Below are positions 1 to 8,717 of a DNA stretch of 64,000 nucleotides, piece by piece (position 1 is the stretch's first letter; the number at the start of each line of letters is the position of its first letter). This DNA is from Burkholderia pyrrocinia (GTDB taxonomy: Bacteria > Pseudomonadota > Gammaproteobacteria > Burkholderiales > Burkholderiaceae), in the NCBI RefSeq assembly GCF_003330765.1, contig NZ_CP024903.1, positions 2,108,001 through 2,172,000 of the forward strand. Direction: 5' to 3'. Position numbers and translations under genes: made by a program. Under the pieces are notes generated by a model. The model did no database searches and was not told the origin of the DNA. It saw nothing but the letters and a program-made list of their open reading frames with translations.

Positions 1-421
1 AACGGGTGCGCGGCTGACCCCCGTCTACGTCGTCGATTTCCTGGTGCCGGCCTACGACATGTACGGATACGACCCGTCGATCCTGATCGACGCATTCCGC
101 GAAGAGGGGCTGCGCGTCACGGAGGACGCGGCGAGACGCATGAAAGCGCGCGACGTCGCCGGCACGCCTCAGATCTCCAACGTTGCGCCGGCGGGCGAGG
201 ACATTCCGCGCCGGATCGTCACTCTTGCCGGCGAGATCGAAGCCGACCTGATCGTGATGGGCACGCATGGCCGGCGCGGTTTTCAGCGCCTGTTCCTCGG
301 CAGCGTGGCCGAGCGCGTGCTGCGTCAGGCCACGTGCCCGGTCCTGATGATTCCGGCGAGCGGCGCATCGAAGGCGAGCGCCGAAACCACTGCGGCATCA
401 ACCGAAAAGGAGCCGTCATGA
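1..421 (+). CDS. Universal stress protein, 5' end outside window
   Basis: Single-domain UspA-family protein, cut by the window edge: the open frame runs back to base 2 and already encodes a first beta strand (LTPVYVVDF), so the GTG at 44 is not the true start. The C-terminal ATP-binding loop is intact (MGTHGRRG, then LGSVAERVL and CPVLMIP), which marks the nucleotide-binding class of Usp. These are cytoplasmic proteins that protect cells in growth arrest or energy limitation. Its TGA overlaps the ATG of the next usp gene (ATGA), so the two are translationally coupled. It belongs to the low-oxygen-type cluster of 1-16.6 kb; its promoter lies outside the window. Confidence 0.88.
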   Translation, partial: TGARLTPVYVVDFLVPAYDMYGYDPSILIDAFREEGLRVTEDAARRMKARDVAGTPQISNVAPAGEDIPRRIVTLAGEIEADLIVMGTHGRRGFQRLFLGSVAERVLRQATCPVLMIPASGASKASAETTAASTEKEPS

Positions 422-1251
422 GCTACAAGACCCTGCTCGTCCATCTCGACGATAGCGAACGCTGCACCACGCGTGTCGACCTCGCGCTCGAACTCGCGGG
501 GCGCTGGAACGCGCACCTGATCGGCCTCTACGTGGTCTGCCAGGACCTCTTCGAACCGTTGCGACGACCCGATGAACCGCTCAAGCTTGCCGTTTATGAA
601 CGTCTGTGCGAGCAGCGGCGCAAGGATGCCGAGGAGAAATTCCTCATGGCCGCCGAACGCGCGGGCCGCAGCGTCGAGTGGCAGGCGCCGTCGGGCGAAG
701 CGACCGCCGCTGCGGTCCTGCATGCGCGCCATGCCGATCTGCTGGTGCTGGGCCAGGAAGACCCCGACGACCGCAAGACCTACGTGGCTCGCCATTTCGT
801 CGAGGATGTCGTGATGGGCAGCGGCCGTCCGGCGATCGTCGTGCCCTACGCGGGCGACGTGCGAACGTTCGGCGAGAACGTGCTGATCGGCTGGGATGGC
901 GGACGCGAAGCCGCTCGCGTGATGGCCGACGCGCTGCCGCTGCTCGCCCGCGCGCGCTTCGTCAACGTCGAGACGGTCGCCCGCGGGCAACCCGATCCGG
1001 ACAAGACGCCGGCGGGCGTCGACGTCGCCGCGTATCTCGAACGACACGGTGTTCGCGCGTCGTTCTCGACGACACCGCGCGAACGCTCGGTCAGCGTGGG
1101 TGCGACGCTATTGAACCGGGCGACCGACCTGCATGCGGATCTGCTCGTGATGGGCCTGTACAGCCACACCCGCATGCACGAACGTGTGCTGGGCGGTGCG
1201 ACGCGCACGATCCTCGAAACGATGACGGTGCCGGTACTGCTGTCTCATTGA
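418..1251 (+). CDS. Tandem-domain universal stress protein
   Basis: 277 aa with two Usp folds. The first half starts MSYKTLLVHLDDSERC; the second starts near residue 147 (ENVLIGWDGGREAARV) and ends MGLYSHTR, VLGGATRTIL, VPVLLSH. The ATG at 418 overlaps the preceding stop, and a longer reading of the same frame would lie inside the upstream gene. The second domain's nucleotide loop is degenerate compared with the MGTHGRRG of the single-domain paralogues in this cluster, so ATP binding there is doubtful. An UspE-like tandem protein is the nearest description. The operon ends at a strong hairpin (1262-1289). Confidence 0.88.
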   Translation: MSYKTLLVHLDDSERCTTRVDLALELAGRWNAHLIGLYVVCQDLFEPLRRPDEPLKLAVYERLCEQRRKDAEEKFLMAAERAGRSVEWQAPSGEATAAAVLHARHADLLVLGQEDPDDRKTYVARHFVEDVVMGSGRPAIVVPYAGDVRTFGENVLIGWDGGREAARVMADALPLLARARFVNVETVARGQPDPDKTPAGVDVAAYLERHGVRASFSTTPRERSVSVGATLLNRATDLHADLLVMGLYSHTRMHERVLGGATRTILETMTVPVLLSH

Positions 1252-1261
1252 GCTAGCGAAT

Positions 1262-1289
1262 ACGGGGCAGCCGCTTACGGCTGCCCCGT
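1262..1289. terminator. Perfect hairpin between convergent usp genes
   Basis: A 12-bp perfect stem (ACGGGGCAGCCG and its complement) with a CTTA loop sits 11 bp after the plus-strand usp stop and 7 bp before the minus-strand usp stop. It probably terminates transcription in both directions, although no long T tract follows. Confidence 0.7.
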
Positions 1290-1296
1290 GACTTTG

Positions 1297-1767
1297 TCAC
1301 AACACGGTTGTGCACGCGCCCGGCCCCTCCCGCACGACCAGCACCGGTCGGTCCGCGGTACGCACCAGCGATTCGGCGACGCTGCCGAGCAACGCCCGGC
1401 GAACGCCGCGACGACCATGCGTGCCCATCACGATCAGATCTGCATCGCATTCGGTTGCGGCTCGCGCCAGCACGGACGATACATCCTCGCCGCACGCGTC
1501 AATCGTTTGCGCCGTCCCGCGTACGCCACACAGGCGGAATGCGGTTTCGGCGTCCGCGACTGCGATCGCGGCCTTGTCCGCGTCCAGTCCCGCCGGGTCG
1601 CGCTGGTCGATATAGCCGCTGTCGACATCCGTCAGCCTTGGCGCATCCGATACCACACACACGGCGACGATCAGGCCGCCCGATTCTCGGGCGAGCGAGA
1701 TCGCCTCGTCAAGCGCGAGCCGCGCACTGCGGCTGCCGTCGAGTGCTGCAAAGATTCGTTCATACAT
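1297..1767 (-). CDS. Universal stress protein
   Basis: 156 aa, single Usp domain: MYERIFAALDGS at the N terminus and the full ATP loop MGTHGRRGVRRALLGSVAE, then RPVLVV. I chose the ATG at 1767 because GGAGG lies just upstream; the open frame continues to 1845 but that extension lacks Usp similarity and overlaps the FNR-type box at 1839-1852. The box centre is 78 bp from the start codon, compatible with FNR activation from about -41.5. It is divergent from the histidine kinase gene. Confidence 0.88.
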   Translation of the reverse strand: MYERIFAALDGSRSARLALDEAISLARESGGLIVAVCVVSDAPRLTDVDSGYIDQRDPAGLDADKAAIAVADAETAFRLCGVRGTAQTIDACGEDVSSVLARAATECDADLIVMGTHGRRGVRRALLGSVAESLVRTADRPVLVVREGPGACTTVL

Positions 1768-1838
1768 GACGCCTCCCTGGTGTCGTCGGGTTTCGATCGA
1801 ATTGCTAAACCAGTCTGGGCCCGACGAGAGCCTTTCCG

Positions 1839-1852
1839 TTGACACCGGTCAA
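1839..1852. promoter_or_regulatory. FNR/ANR-type box upstream of usp
   Basis: TTGACACCGGTCAA matches 8 of the 10 fixed positions of the FNR consensus TTGAT-N4-ATCAA and is a perfect palindrome in its arms. It lies between usp (start 1767, minus) and the histidine kinase (start 2016, plus); the spacing fits the usp promoter better. Confidence 0.6.
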
Positions 1853-2015
1853 GCACGCAGGGCGGCAGCCGTACGCATCGGTCCCGATTGGCGAACGTCG
1901 GCAAAGCGCGCACAATTTCGGGCGACATCGCAGTTCCGGCACGCCCCGCTTTTCGTGCCTCGCGTCCGGCTCGCCGCAAGCCGGCCGCCGGCGAAATCCG
2001 TCAGGATGATTGGCA

Positions 2016-4010
2016 ATGACAGTCAATACACCCTCCTTCAAGGCCGGACCAGCTCCGCCCCGGATCCGGCCCGCGCGATACGCAGCCGTGGCGGCGCTGC
2101 TGACGCTGGCGCTTGGCCTGGCAGCATCGTTCGTCGCCAGCCGACTGCTACAGAACCGGATGCAGGAGGCCGCCCAGGCACGGTTCGAGCAAACTGCGAC
2201 GCTTGCGACCGCCGACCTCCGGCGCAGCCTCCTCGGCGCCGCTGCCGTGTTGCGCGGCGCGCGCAGCTTCGCTTCGGCGCTGGCAGCGCCGCAATCCGGC
2301 GACGCGTGGCGCCGTTATGTCGCCAGTCTCAATCTGGACGGCTTGCAGTCGCCAGTCCGCGGTCTCGGGAGAATCGAGCCGAGCGCCGCCGACGACGATC
2401 AGGCGACCCGACGGGCACTGCAGCGGGCGGCCGAGACCGGCAAGGTCGCGCTGGCCGCGAATGCGATCCAGGACAGCACCGATACGACGATCGCCCGCAC
2501 GGAGCTGACGCTGTATTTGCCGATTTATGCGAACTCTGAAGACGGGATGTCCTCCGGGCCACGGCATGCGATCGTGACCGGGTACGTCTACGCCGCACTC
2601 GATCCGGAGCGCCTCGTCGATCCGTCCGTGCTCGATCGGCTGCGCATGGAAATCGCGGCCGACAATCCGGCTGCGCCCGTGTATTCCGGCGGCTTCGGCG
2701 CCGACGACGCCACTGGCGCCCACGATGCACTGAGGCGAACCGATTCGCTGATGTTCGGCGGCACGCCGCTCTCGCTGCGCTACAGCGCGCCGCGCACCGA
2801 CATGTTCGGGGCCGCGATGGCCGTGCTGCTGGCCGGTATCGCGTTATCGCTGATACTTGCCGCGCTTGTGCAGCAGGTCGCCGCGAAGCGAACGCTCCCC
2901 GCTACGCCCGCCGGCGACAGCCAACCCACCGAGGCCAGGATGATGGGCATCATCCGGTCATCGATGGAGGCCATCATTACCATCGACGAAAGTCAGACGA
3001 TTGTGATCTTCAACCCGGCCGCCGAACGCGTGTTCGGCGTCTCGGCGATGGAGGCGATCGGTGCGCCGCTCTCCCGCTTCATCCCCGAGCGCTTCCGCGC
3101 CGCGCATGCCAGCCACGTCGAGAAATTCGGTGTGACGGGTGTGTCGGAGCGCCAGATGGGGCGACAACGCGTGCTGTTCGGCTTGCGTAGCGATGGCACG
3201 GAGTTTCCGATCGAGGCGTCGATATCGCAGATTCGCGACGGCACCGACAAGCTGTACACGGTCATGTTGCGCGACGTCACCGAGCGGGTGCGAGCGGAAA
3301 ATGCCCTCAAGCAGTCGCGCGAGGAACTGCGCGACCTGTCCGCCAATCTGCAGAACGTGCGCGAGGAAGAGAAAACGCGGATTGCACGCGAGTTGCATGA
3401 CGACCTCGGACAGCAACTCACCGCGCTCAAGATGGATCTCTCCGCCGTGGAGCTGGGGCTGGCGGGCGTTGTCGCCCCCAACACCGGCGTGCGCGAGCAA
3501 TTGGGCGGCTTGCATCGCCTGATCGATTCGACCGTTGCGTCGGTTCGGCGCATTGCCGCCGATCTGCGGCCGGTGATGCTCGACGACCTCGGTCTCATCC
3601 CGGCGATCGAATGGCTTGCAAACGATTTCACGCATCGCTACAGGATCACGGTCGACCGGGACATCGCCCCCATCGATAGCGCATTCACCAGCGCCGGGGC
3701 CACCACGCTGTTCCGCATCGTGCAGGAAGCGCTGACCAACGTCGCGCGGCATGCCGATGCGACGCACGTGAAGCTCGCATTGAAAATGGAAGACGGCTAC
3801 TGCACGCTACGCATCGCGGACAATGGTCACGGCGTGCCGGAGAGCGACCAAGACGTGCACGATCGCCCTTCGTTCGGCCTGATCGGCATCCGTGAGCGCG
3901 CGCATATGCTTGACGGCTCGGTGACGATCGACAACCGGCCGGGCGCGGGATTCACGATCACGGTGGCGCTGCCACTGCACGCCATCCAGCAAGGAGATGT
4001 GCTGTCATGA
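2016..4010 (+). CDS. Membrane sensor histidine kinase, PAS + HisKA_3
   Basis: About 664 aa. In order: a transmembrane helix near residues 22-45, a ~220-residue periplasmic sensor region that looks CHASE-like, a second helix near 263-288, a PAS domain near 308-410, a short coiled linker, a HisKA_3 dimerisation box with the phosphoacceptor in RELHDDLGQQ (His about 461), and a HATPase_c domain (TNVARHADA, ADNGHG, GLIGIRERA). The ATG at 2016 has AGGA 10 bp upstream; a TTG two codons earlier is less likely. The stop overlaps the start of the NarL-type regulator (ATGA), so they form a two-component pair. The signal is unknown. Confidence 0.85.
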   Translation: MTVNTPSFKAGPAPPRIRPARYAAVAALLTLALGLAASFVASRLLQNRMQEAAQARFEQTATLATADLRRSLLGAAAVLRGARSFASALAAPQSGDAWRRYVASLNLDGLQSPVRGLGRIEPSAADDDQATRRALQRAAETGKVALAANAIQDSTDTTIARTELTLYLPIYANSEDGMSSGPRHAIVTGYVYAALDPERLVDPSVLDRLRMEIAADNPAAPVYSGGFGADDATGAHDALRRTDSLMFGGTPLSLRYSAPRTDMFGAAMAVLLAGIALSLILAALVQQVAAKRTLPATPAGDSQPTEARMMGIIRSSMEAIITIDESQTIVIFNPAAERVFGVSAMEAIGAPLSRFIPERFRAAHASHVEKFGVTGVSERQMGRQRVLFGLRSDGTEFPIEASISQIRDGTDKLYTVMLRDVTERVRAENALKQSREELRDLSANLQNVREEEKTRIARELHDDLGQQLTALKMDLSAVELGLAGVVAPNTGVREQLGGLHRLIDSTVASVRRIAADLRPVMLDDLGLIPAIEWLANDFTHRYRITVDRDIAPIDSAFTSAGATTLFRIVQEALTNVARHADATHVKLALKMEDGYCTLRIADNGHGVPESDQDVHDRPSFGLIGIRERAHMLDGSVTIDNRPGAGFTITVALPLHAIQQGDVLS

Positions 4011-4654
4011 TCAGGGTACTCATCGCCGACGACCACGCACTCGTCAGGGACGGCCTGCGGCACATCCTGCAGAGCGCAAGCGGTTTCGAGGTCGCGGGCG
4101 AAGCGCGCGACAGTGCTTCCACGATCGCGCTCGTGCGTGACACGGCCGCGAACGTGCTGGTGCTCGACCTGTCGATGCCCGGCCGGAACGGCGTCGAACT
4201 CATCAAGCAGATCAAGGACGAGAAACCGGCATTGCATATCCTCGTGCTGACGATGCATGCCGAGCAGCAATACGCGGTACGCGCGTTCCGTGCGGGTGCG
4301 TCCGGCTACATGACCAAGGAGAGCGCCAGCGCCGAGCTGGTCGCGGCACTGACCAAGATCGCGGCCGGCGGCGTCTATGTCAGCCTGACCATGGCCGAGC
4401 AATTCGCGCAGAGTCTCAACGAGCCGACCGATCTCCTGCCGCACCAGCGCCTGTCGGATCGCGAGTTCGACGTATTTCGGCGCGTCACTACCGGCCAGTC
4501 GATTTCGGAAATCGCGCAGGCGCTTTGCGTCAGCGTCAAGACCGTCAGCACGTACAAGACGCGGATCCTCGAGAAGATGCAGATGCCGAACGACACGGCG
4601 CTCGTGCGCTATGCGATGCGCCACAAGCTGTTCGACGACCCGGACGAAATCTGA
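4007..4654 (+). CDS. NarL/FixJ-family response regulator
   Basis: 215 aa: receiver domain with the acidic pocket (IADDH) and phosphoacceptor Asp54 (VLVLDLSMPG), conserved Thr in VLTMHA and Lys in YMTKESA, then a LuxR-type helix-turn-helix (LSDREFDVFRRV, ISEIAQALCVSVKTVSTY). It is cotranscribed with the HisKA_3 kinase by a 4-base overlap, the usual pairing for this family. It probably binds inverted repeats; the GTAGG-armed repeats at 5434-5453 and 10101-10137 are candidate sites (inference). Convergent with the osmC-like gene. Confidence 0.9.
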   Translation: MIRVLIADDHALVRDGLRHILQSASGFEVAGEARDSASTIALVRDTAANVLVLDLSMPGRNGVELIKQIKDEKPALHILVLTMHAEQQYAVRAFRAGASGYMTKESASAELVAALTKIAAGGVYVSLTMAEQFAQSLNEPTDLLPHQRLSDREFDVFRRVTTGQSISEIAQALCVSVKTVSTYKTRILEKMQMPNDTALVRYAMRHKLFDDPDEI

Positions 4655-4708
4655 TGGCGCCAAGGCTGTTAGTTGGTGTTCTCCGGCGAGCACTCTTCCC
4701 CGGCCGCG

Positions 4709-5191
4709 TTAGCGGCTTGCAACTGCGCGTGCGGACCGGGCAGCGCCAAGCTGCTGGCCATCGATATCCGTGACGTTCACCGTCACCGTAATGCCGTGAC
4801 GAACGCTCTCCGTCACGGTACAAAACTCCTCGAACTGTGCGAGCGCGCGAGCGGCATGCGCCAGTTCCCCCCATTTCTTTCCGGCCTGCAGTTCGACCGC
4901 CATGCTTCCGACCCGCAACCGGTCCGCCGCATTGCGGATCAGTTCGATGTCGATGTGCGCGGTAACAGGGTGTGGATCGTCGCGATACTTCTGCAACGAA
5001 TACACAAGACTGGCGGCAAGACTGTTCGCGACTGCTGCTCCCAGTAACCGGACCGGATTCGGCGCGCGTCCGTCACCGAGCGGCTGGAGTTCGTCGGTGA
5101 GAAGAGCCGGTGCGGCCGTGTCCGGAAATTCGACGCGGAAGCGAAACCGCTCGACCTGGATCACATCGACGATGACACGCTCTTCGTCCAT
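4709..5191 (-). CDS. OsmC-family protein lacking the peroxidatic Cys
   Basis: 160 aa with the OsmC/Ohr fold signature: NPVRLLGAAVANSLAASL on the central helix and FCTVTESVRHGI near the C terminus. In active OsmC/Ohr hydroperoxidases the central helix carries the peroxidatic Cys; here the aligned position reads Ser (ANSLAAS), and only the second Cys remains. A classical thiol-peroxidase cycle is therefore unlikely and another role is expected. The ATG at 5191 has GGAGG upstream; the open frame extends to 5311 with no family similarity. The FNR-type box at 5311-5324 lies 126 bp upstream. Confidence 0.78.
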   Translation of the reverse strand: MDEERVIVDVIQVERFRFRVEFPDTAAPALLTDELQPLGDGRAPNPVRLLGAAVANSLAASLVYSLQKYRDDPHPVTAHIDIELIRNAADRLRVGSMAVELQAGKKWGELAHAARALAQFEEFCTVTESVRHGITVTVNVTDIDGQQLGAARSARAVASR

Positions 5192-5310
5192 TTTCGGTTT
5201 CCTCCAGAGGTCGGAATCGATTCCGCGACACGCGCCCGCAGTACCGGCGTCCGATGCCTCTACGCGGTGTCGCGTGTTACTGAACATAGTGCCTGGCGTC
5301 GCCACAGGCA

Positions 5311-5324
5311 TTGAGTCAGGTCAA
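5311..5324. promoter_or_regulatory. FNR/ANR-type box upstream of osmC-like gene
   Basis: TTGAGTCAGGTCAA, 8 of 10 consensus positions (TTGAT-N4-ATCAA). The arms are near-palindromic. The only start within 130 bp is that of the osmC-like gene on the minus strand. Confidence 0.5.
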
Positions 5325-5433
5325 TGGGATCTCCGCCCATTGCCACTGCGTTGCTGACCGCAAGCTGACGGCTCTCGTCGCCGCGATATGCGCTCGCCCC
5401 CTGCAATGACGATCGCGACAAGATGCCTCACCC

Positions 5434-5453
5434 CTGTAGGAAATGCCCTACAG
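5434..5453. promoter_or_regulatory. Inverted repeat CTGTAGG-N6-CCTACAG
   Basis: Perfect 7-bp arms with a 6-bp spacer, 264 bp before the FNR-type gene. A related repeat with arms GTAGGAATC/GATTCCTAC occurs at 10101-10137. The shared GTAGG core suggests a common regulator; the NarL-type regulator of this cluster is a candidate. No known consensus is claimed. Confidence 0.35.
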
Positions 5454-5716
5454 CACTTCCACGTCTCCTACCACATCTTCAATGCCTGCTGATTTTCTTG
5501 ACGTCGCGCAACATCCATACTCCTGATCAAGAAAAGCAATCACGCGTGCCTCCCGGAGCAAAGGCAGCATCATCGTCGAGACTGGCGTACCGGTCTCCCG
5601 GCCTGCCCGGTGTGGCGCTCCCATCAGGAAGGCGGCAGAGACCAAAGCCGCCGGAACAACGGCCAGCGCGACCCCGCCCCACGGGAGCTCGCCGCTGCCC
5701 CCAACTGGAGCCGATC

Positions 5717-6490
5717 ATGCAAAGCAATGCCGATGTCTCGACGACCATGCCGTTACGCCCGTTCATCCCGTTGCATTCCGTCAACCGGGCGGACCAGCCG
5801 AAGCGCGCCACATCCCGCTGTTCGACGTGCGCATTGCGTACCGTCTGCATGCCATCCGACCTTTCACCAGATGATTTCGCACGCGTCGACGCAATGATCT
5901 GCACGACGCGCCACGTCAAACGCGGTGAGACGCTTTTCCGCGCGGGCGACGCGTTCAACAGCATCTATGCGGTAAGAACCGGGTCGTTCAAGACCATCGT
6001 GATGCACCGCGACGGCGACGAGCAGATCACCGGCTTCCAGATCGTCGGCGAATCGCTCGGGCTCGACGGCGTGCACACCGGGCACCACAACGGCGATGCG
6101 ATCGCGCTCGAGGACAGCACCGTCTGCATCATTCCGTTCGGCCAGCTCGAGCAGATGTGCCGCGAAGTGCGGCCGATGCAACATCACGTGTACCAGATGA
6201 TGAGCGGCGAAATCGTCCGCGAATCCGCGCTGATGCTGCTGCTCGGCACGATGACCGCCGAGCAGCGCGTGGCTGCGTTCCTGCTGAATCTTTCCACGCG
6301 CTTCAAGGCACGGGGCTACTCGGCCGCGGAATTCGTGCTGCGGATGACGCGCGACGAGATTGGCGACTATCTCGGGATGAAGCTCGAAACGGTCAGCCGC
6401 ATGCTGTCGAAGTTCCAGCACAAGGGGCTCGTCGCGGCGCAAGGCAAGCAGATTCGCATCGTCGATTCGGAAAGCCTCGGGCGGATCTGA
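5717..6490 (+). CDS. FNR/ANR-type oxygen-responsive regulator
   Basis: 257 aa, CRP/FNR superfamily. The N terminus has C35-x2-C38-x5-C44, the exact FNR spacing, and a fourth Cys at 137, so all four ligands for an oxygen-labile [4Fe-4S] cluster are present. A cyclic-nucleotide-binding-like barrel, dimer helix and HTH follow. The recognition helix reads KLETVSRMLS, with the Glu, Ser and Arg that contact TTGAT half-sites in E. coli FNR. The ATG at 5717 has GGAG 6 bp upstream. It is the obvious activator for the TTGAY-N4-RTCAA boxes in this cluster. Confidence 0.9.
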   Translation: MQSNADVSTTMPLRPFIPLHSVNRADQPKRATSRCSTCALRTVCMPSDLSPDDFARVDAMICTTRHVKRGETLFRAGDAFNSIYAVRTGSFKTIVMHRDGDEQITGFQIVGESLGLDGVHTGHHNGDAIALEDSTVCIIPFGQLEQMCREVRPMQHHVYQMMSGEIVRESALMLLLGTMTAEQRVAAFLLNLSTRFKARGYSAAEFVLRMTRDEIGDYLGMKLETVSRMLSKFQHKGLVAAQGKQIRIVDSESLGRI

Positions 6491-6515
6491 CCTCACTGCG
6501 GGCGCGTCGAGTGGA

Positions 6516-7505
6516 TCAGCCCCGCATGCTCAGCACGGCGGCACCCGACACACGCCCCATGCGCAAGTCGTCGAGTGCGCGGTTCGCATCGGTCAGCGCG
6601 TAGCGCACTGCCTCGACCTGCAGCGGCATGGCATCGGCGATCCGCATGAATTCGACCGCATCCGCACGCGTCAGGTTGGCCACCGACGCGATGCGACGCT
6701 CGCCCCAAAGCCACGCGTAGGGAAAGGTCGGGATGTCGCTCATGTGAATGCCGCCGCACACGACGATCCCGCCTTTGTCGACTGCGCGCAGCGCGACCGG
6801 CACCAGTGCGCCCACCGGCGCGAAAATGAGCGCGGCATCGAGTGTCTCCGGCGGCGTTTCGTTGCTGCCGCCAGCCCATACCGCACCCAGCGACAACGCG
6901 AGCTGCTGCGCCACGGTATCTCCGGGTTTCGTCAACGCAAACACCTTCCGTCCTTCGCGATGCGCCACCTGGGCGACGAGATGGGCTGCCGCGCCGAAAC
7001 CGTAGATGCCAATCCGGCGAGCGTTGCCGGCCATTCGCAACGTCCGATAACCGATCAGGCCGGCACACAGCAGCGGTGCGGCTTCCAGATCGGAATAGCG
7101 CTGCGGCAGATGCACGCAATACCGATGGTCGGCGACGGCGCACTCGGCATAGCCGCCGTCGATCGTATAACCGGTGAATCCCGGGCTGTCGCACAGATTT
7201 TCCCGCCCGGATGCGCAATACGCGCAATGCCCGCACGTCGATCCGAGCCATGGAACGCCCACCCGGTCGCCGACGGAAAAGCCCGTCACGCCTTCGCCGA
7301 GCAAGCGCACCGTTCCGACGATTTCGTGCCCCGGAATCAGCGGCAGCTTCGGATGCGCGAGATCACCGTCGACGACGTGGAGATCGGTCCGGCATACACC
7401 GCATGCATGCACGTCGATCAGCAACTGGCCCGCCGCGGGCACCGGGTCCGGCATGCGCGCCTCGCGCAAATTCGGTGTCGTGCCGTCAAACATCATCGCA
7501 AGCAT
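6516..7505 (-). CDS. Zinc-dependent alcohol dehydrogenase
   Basis: 329 aa medium-chain dehydrogenase/reductase. Catalytic zinc ligands: Cys38 (CGVCRTD) and His60-Glu61 (GHE); structural zinc ligands C91, C94, C97 and C105 (CGHCAYCASGRENLC). The Rossmann segment IGIYGFGAAAHL binds NAD(P). The likely role is alcohol/aldehyde interconversion that re-oxidises NADH when respiration is limited. The ATG at 7505 follows AGGAGG by 5 bp. Divergent from the Acg-like gene, with an FNR-type box (7581-7594) 82 bp upstream. Substrate not predictable. Confidence 0.88.
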   Translation of the reverse strand: MLAMMFDGTTPNLREARMPDPVPAAGQLLIDVHACGVCRTDLHVVDGDLAHPKLPLIPGHEIVGTVRLLGEGVTGFSVGDRVGVPWLGSTCGHCAYCASGRENLCDSPGFTGYTIDGGYAECAVADHRYCVHLPQRYSDLEAAPLLCAGLIGYRTLRMAGNARRIGIYGFGAAAHLVAQVAHREGRKVFALTKPGDTVAQQLALSLGAVWAGGSNETPPETLDAALIFAPVGALVPVALRAVDKGGIVVCGGIHMSDIPTFPYAWLWGERRIASVANLTRADAVEFMRIADAMPLQVEAVRYALTDANRALDDLRMGRVSGAAVLSMRG

Positions 7506-7580
7506 GCTCGCCTCCTCGCGCGCTTCGCCTTCCAAGGCTAGTCGCCATGCGCCGCATCCGTACGACCCGTTGACAGGCGC

Positions 7581-7594
7581 TTGACGTGCGTCAA
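7581..7594. promoter_or_regulatory. FNR/ANR-type box in divergent promoter region
   Basis: TTGACGTGCGTCAA, 8 of 10 consensus positions, perfect palindromic arms. It is 82 bp from the alcohol dehydrogenase start and 77 bp from the Acg-like start, so one site could serve both promoters. Confidence 0.6.
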
Positions 7595-7664
7595 CGGCCG
7601 CCGGACGGTTGCTGACACGATGAAAGGACGTCATGCCGCCGGTTGGCTACCTGGAGATCCCCGA

Positions 7665-8666
7665 ATGATATCCGTTCCCCCACTTGCCGCAAGCACCCAT
7701 CCCGGCGATCACTTGAGGTCGCTGCTGGGCTATGCCGTACTGGCTCCATCCAGCCACAATTCCCAGCCGTGGCGGTTCCTCGTCAACGGGACCACGATCG
7801 CGGTCTGCGCAGACCGCGTGCGTGCCTTACCGGTGGTCGATCCGTTCGACCGCGAGTTGATCATCAGTTGCGGCGCGGCATTGCTCAATCTGCGTGTCGC
7901 GCTCAATCACGCCCGGCTCGCTCATACCATCAGCACGTTTCCTTCCGAAGTCGACCCGAATCTCCTTGCGCTGGTCCGGGTCTGCAACGACGGCTACTCC
8001 GACGCAGCCCTCGGCGCGCTGTTCGACGCGATTCCGGACCGTGTCACGACGCGCGCGCCTTTCGAATCGACGACTGTTCCGGACGAGATCCAGCATGAGC
8101 TAACCGCAGCCGGCGTCGCGGAAGGTGCCGACGTCGCCTGCGTTGACTCGATCGCGCATCGCGCACGGGTCGCCGAACTGGTCGCGGAAGCCGATCACCA
8201 GCAGTTTGCGGATCCGCGCTTCCGGCGCGAACTGGCGAGCTGGATCGATCCGCGCCGGCACGTCGACGGCATGCCGGCATTCGCGGCCGGTGTGCCGACG
8301 TTGCTGGACTTCGCAGCGCCGGTCTTGACGATGGCGGTACGGACGTTCGATCTCGGCAACGGGCTGGCCGCGCTGCATCACCAACTCGTCGGTGCATCAC
8401 CGTTGATCGTCTGCATCGCGACCGTGCGCGACGATCGCGAAGCGTGGCTCGCCGCGGGCCAAGCGCTGGAGCGAATCCTGCTCGTCGCGACGCGCGCGGG
8501 CTATACGGCGTCGTACCTGAATCAGCCGATCGAGACAGCCGGGTTGCGCGCCAACCTGTGCCACATGCTAGGGCTTCGCGGCGAGCCGCAGTTGCTGCTG
8601 CGTGTCGGGCGCGGCCCGCATACGCCGCATTCGCCCCGTCGCCCGCTCGACGAAGTGATCGCCTGA
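7665..8666 (+). CDS. Acg-like nitroreductase-fold flavoprotein
   Basis: 333 aa. The N-terminal signature LAPSSHNSQPW and the VDPFDRELIISCGAAL segment match Acg-type proteins, nitroreductase-fold FMN proteins with a lid; the C-terminal half has GYTASYLNQPIE. In Mycobacterium, Acg is a dormancy-regulon protein thought to sequester rather than turn over flavin; the function here is unproven. The ATG at 7665 has GGAGA upstream and lies 77 bp after the FNR-type box; upstream in-frame starts at 7581 or 7620 would fall in or too near the box. Followed by a cytochrome c gene. Confidence 0.75.
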   Translation: MISVPPLAASTHPGDHLRSLLGYAVLAPSSHNSQPWRFLVNGTTIAVCADRVRALPVVDPFDRELIISCGAALLNLRVALNHARLAHTISTFPSEVDPNLLALVRVCNDGYSDAALGALFDAIPDRVTTRAPFESTTVPDEIQHELTAAGVAEGADVACVDSIAHRARVAELVAEADHQQFADPRFRRELASWIDPRRHVDGMPAFAAGVPTLLDFAAPVLTMAVRTFDLGNGLAALHHQLVGASPLIVCIATVRDDREAWLAAGQALERILLVATRAGYTASYLNQPIETAGLRANLCHMLGLRGEPQLLLRVGRGPHTPHSPRRPLDEVIA

Positions 8667-8717
8667 TCGTACCCGGTTACGCGGTACGCCGCCTCTGATC
8701 CGGACGAGGAAAAAAAC

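Larger units (their letters stand above)
5192..5716. other. 525-bp intergenic region, osmC-like to fnr
   Basis: Divergent regulatory region with no convincing gene. It contains the FNR-type box at 5311-5324, the GTAGG inverted repeat at 5434-5453, and a weaker FNR-like match at 5498-5511 (7 of 10). The promoter of the FNR-type gene is expected in its right half. Confidence 0.6.

Noticed and set aside
5498..5511. Possible FNR box TTGACGTCGCGCAA before the FNR-type gene
   Set aside because: Only 7 of 10 positions and over 200 bp from the start codon; autoregulation not claimed.
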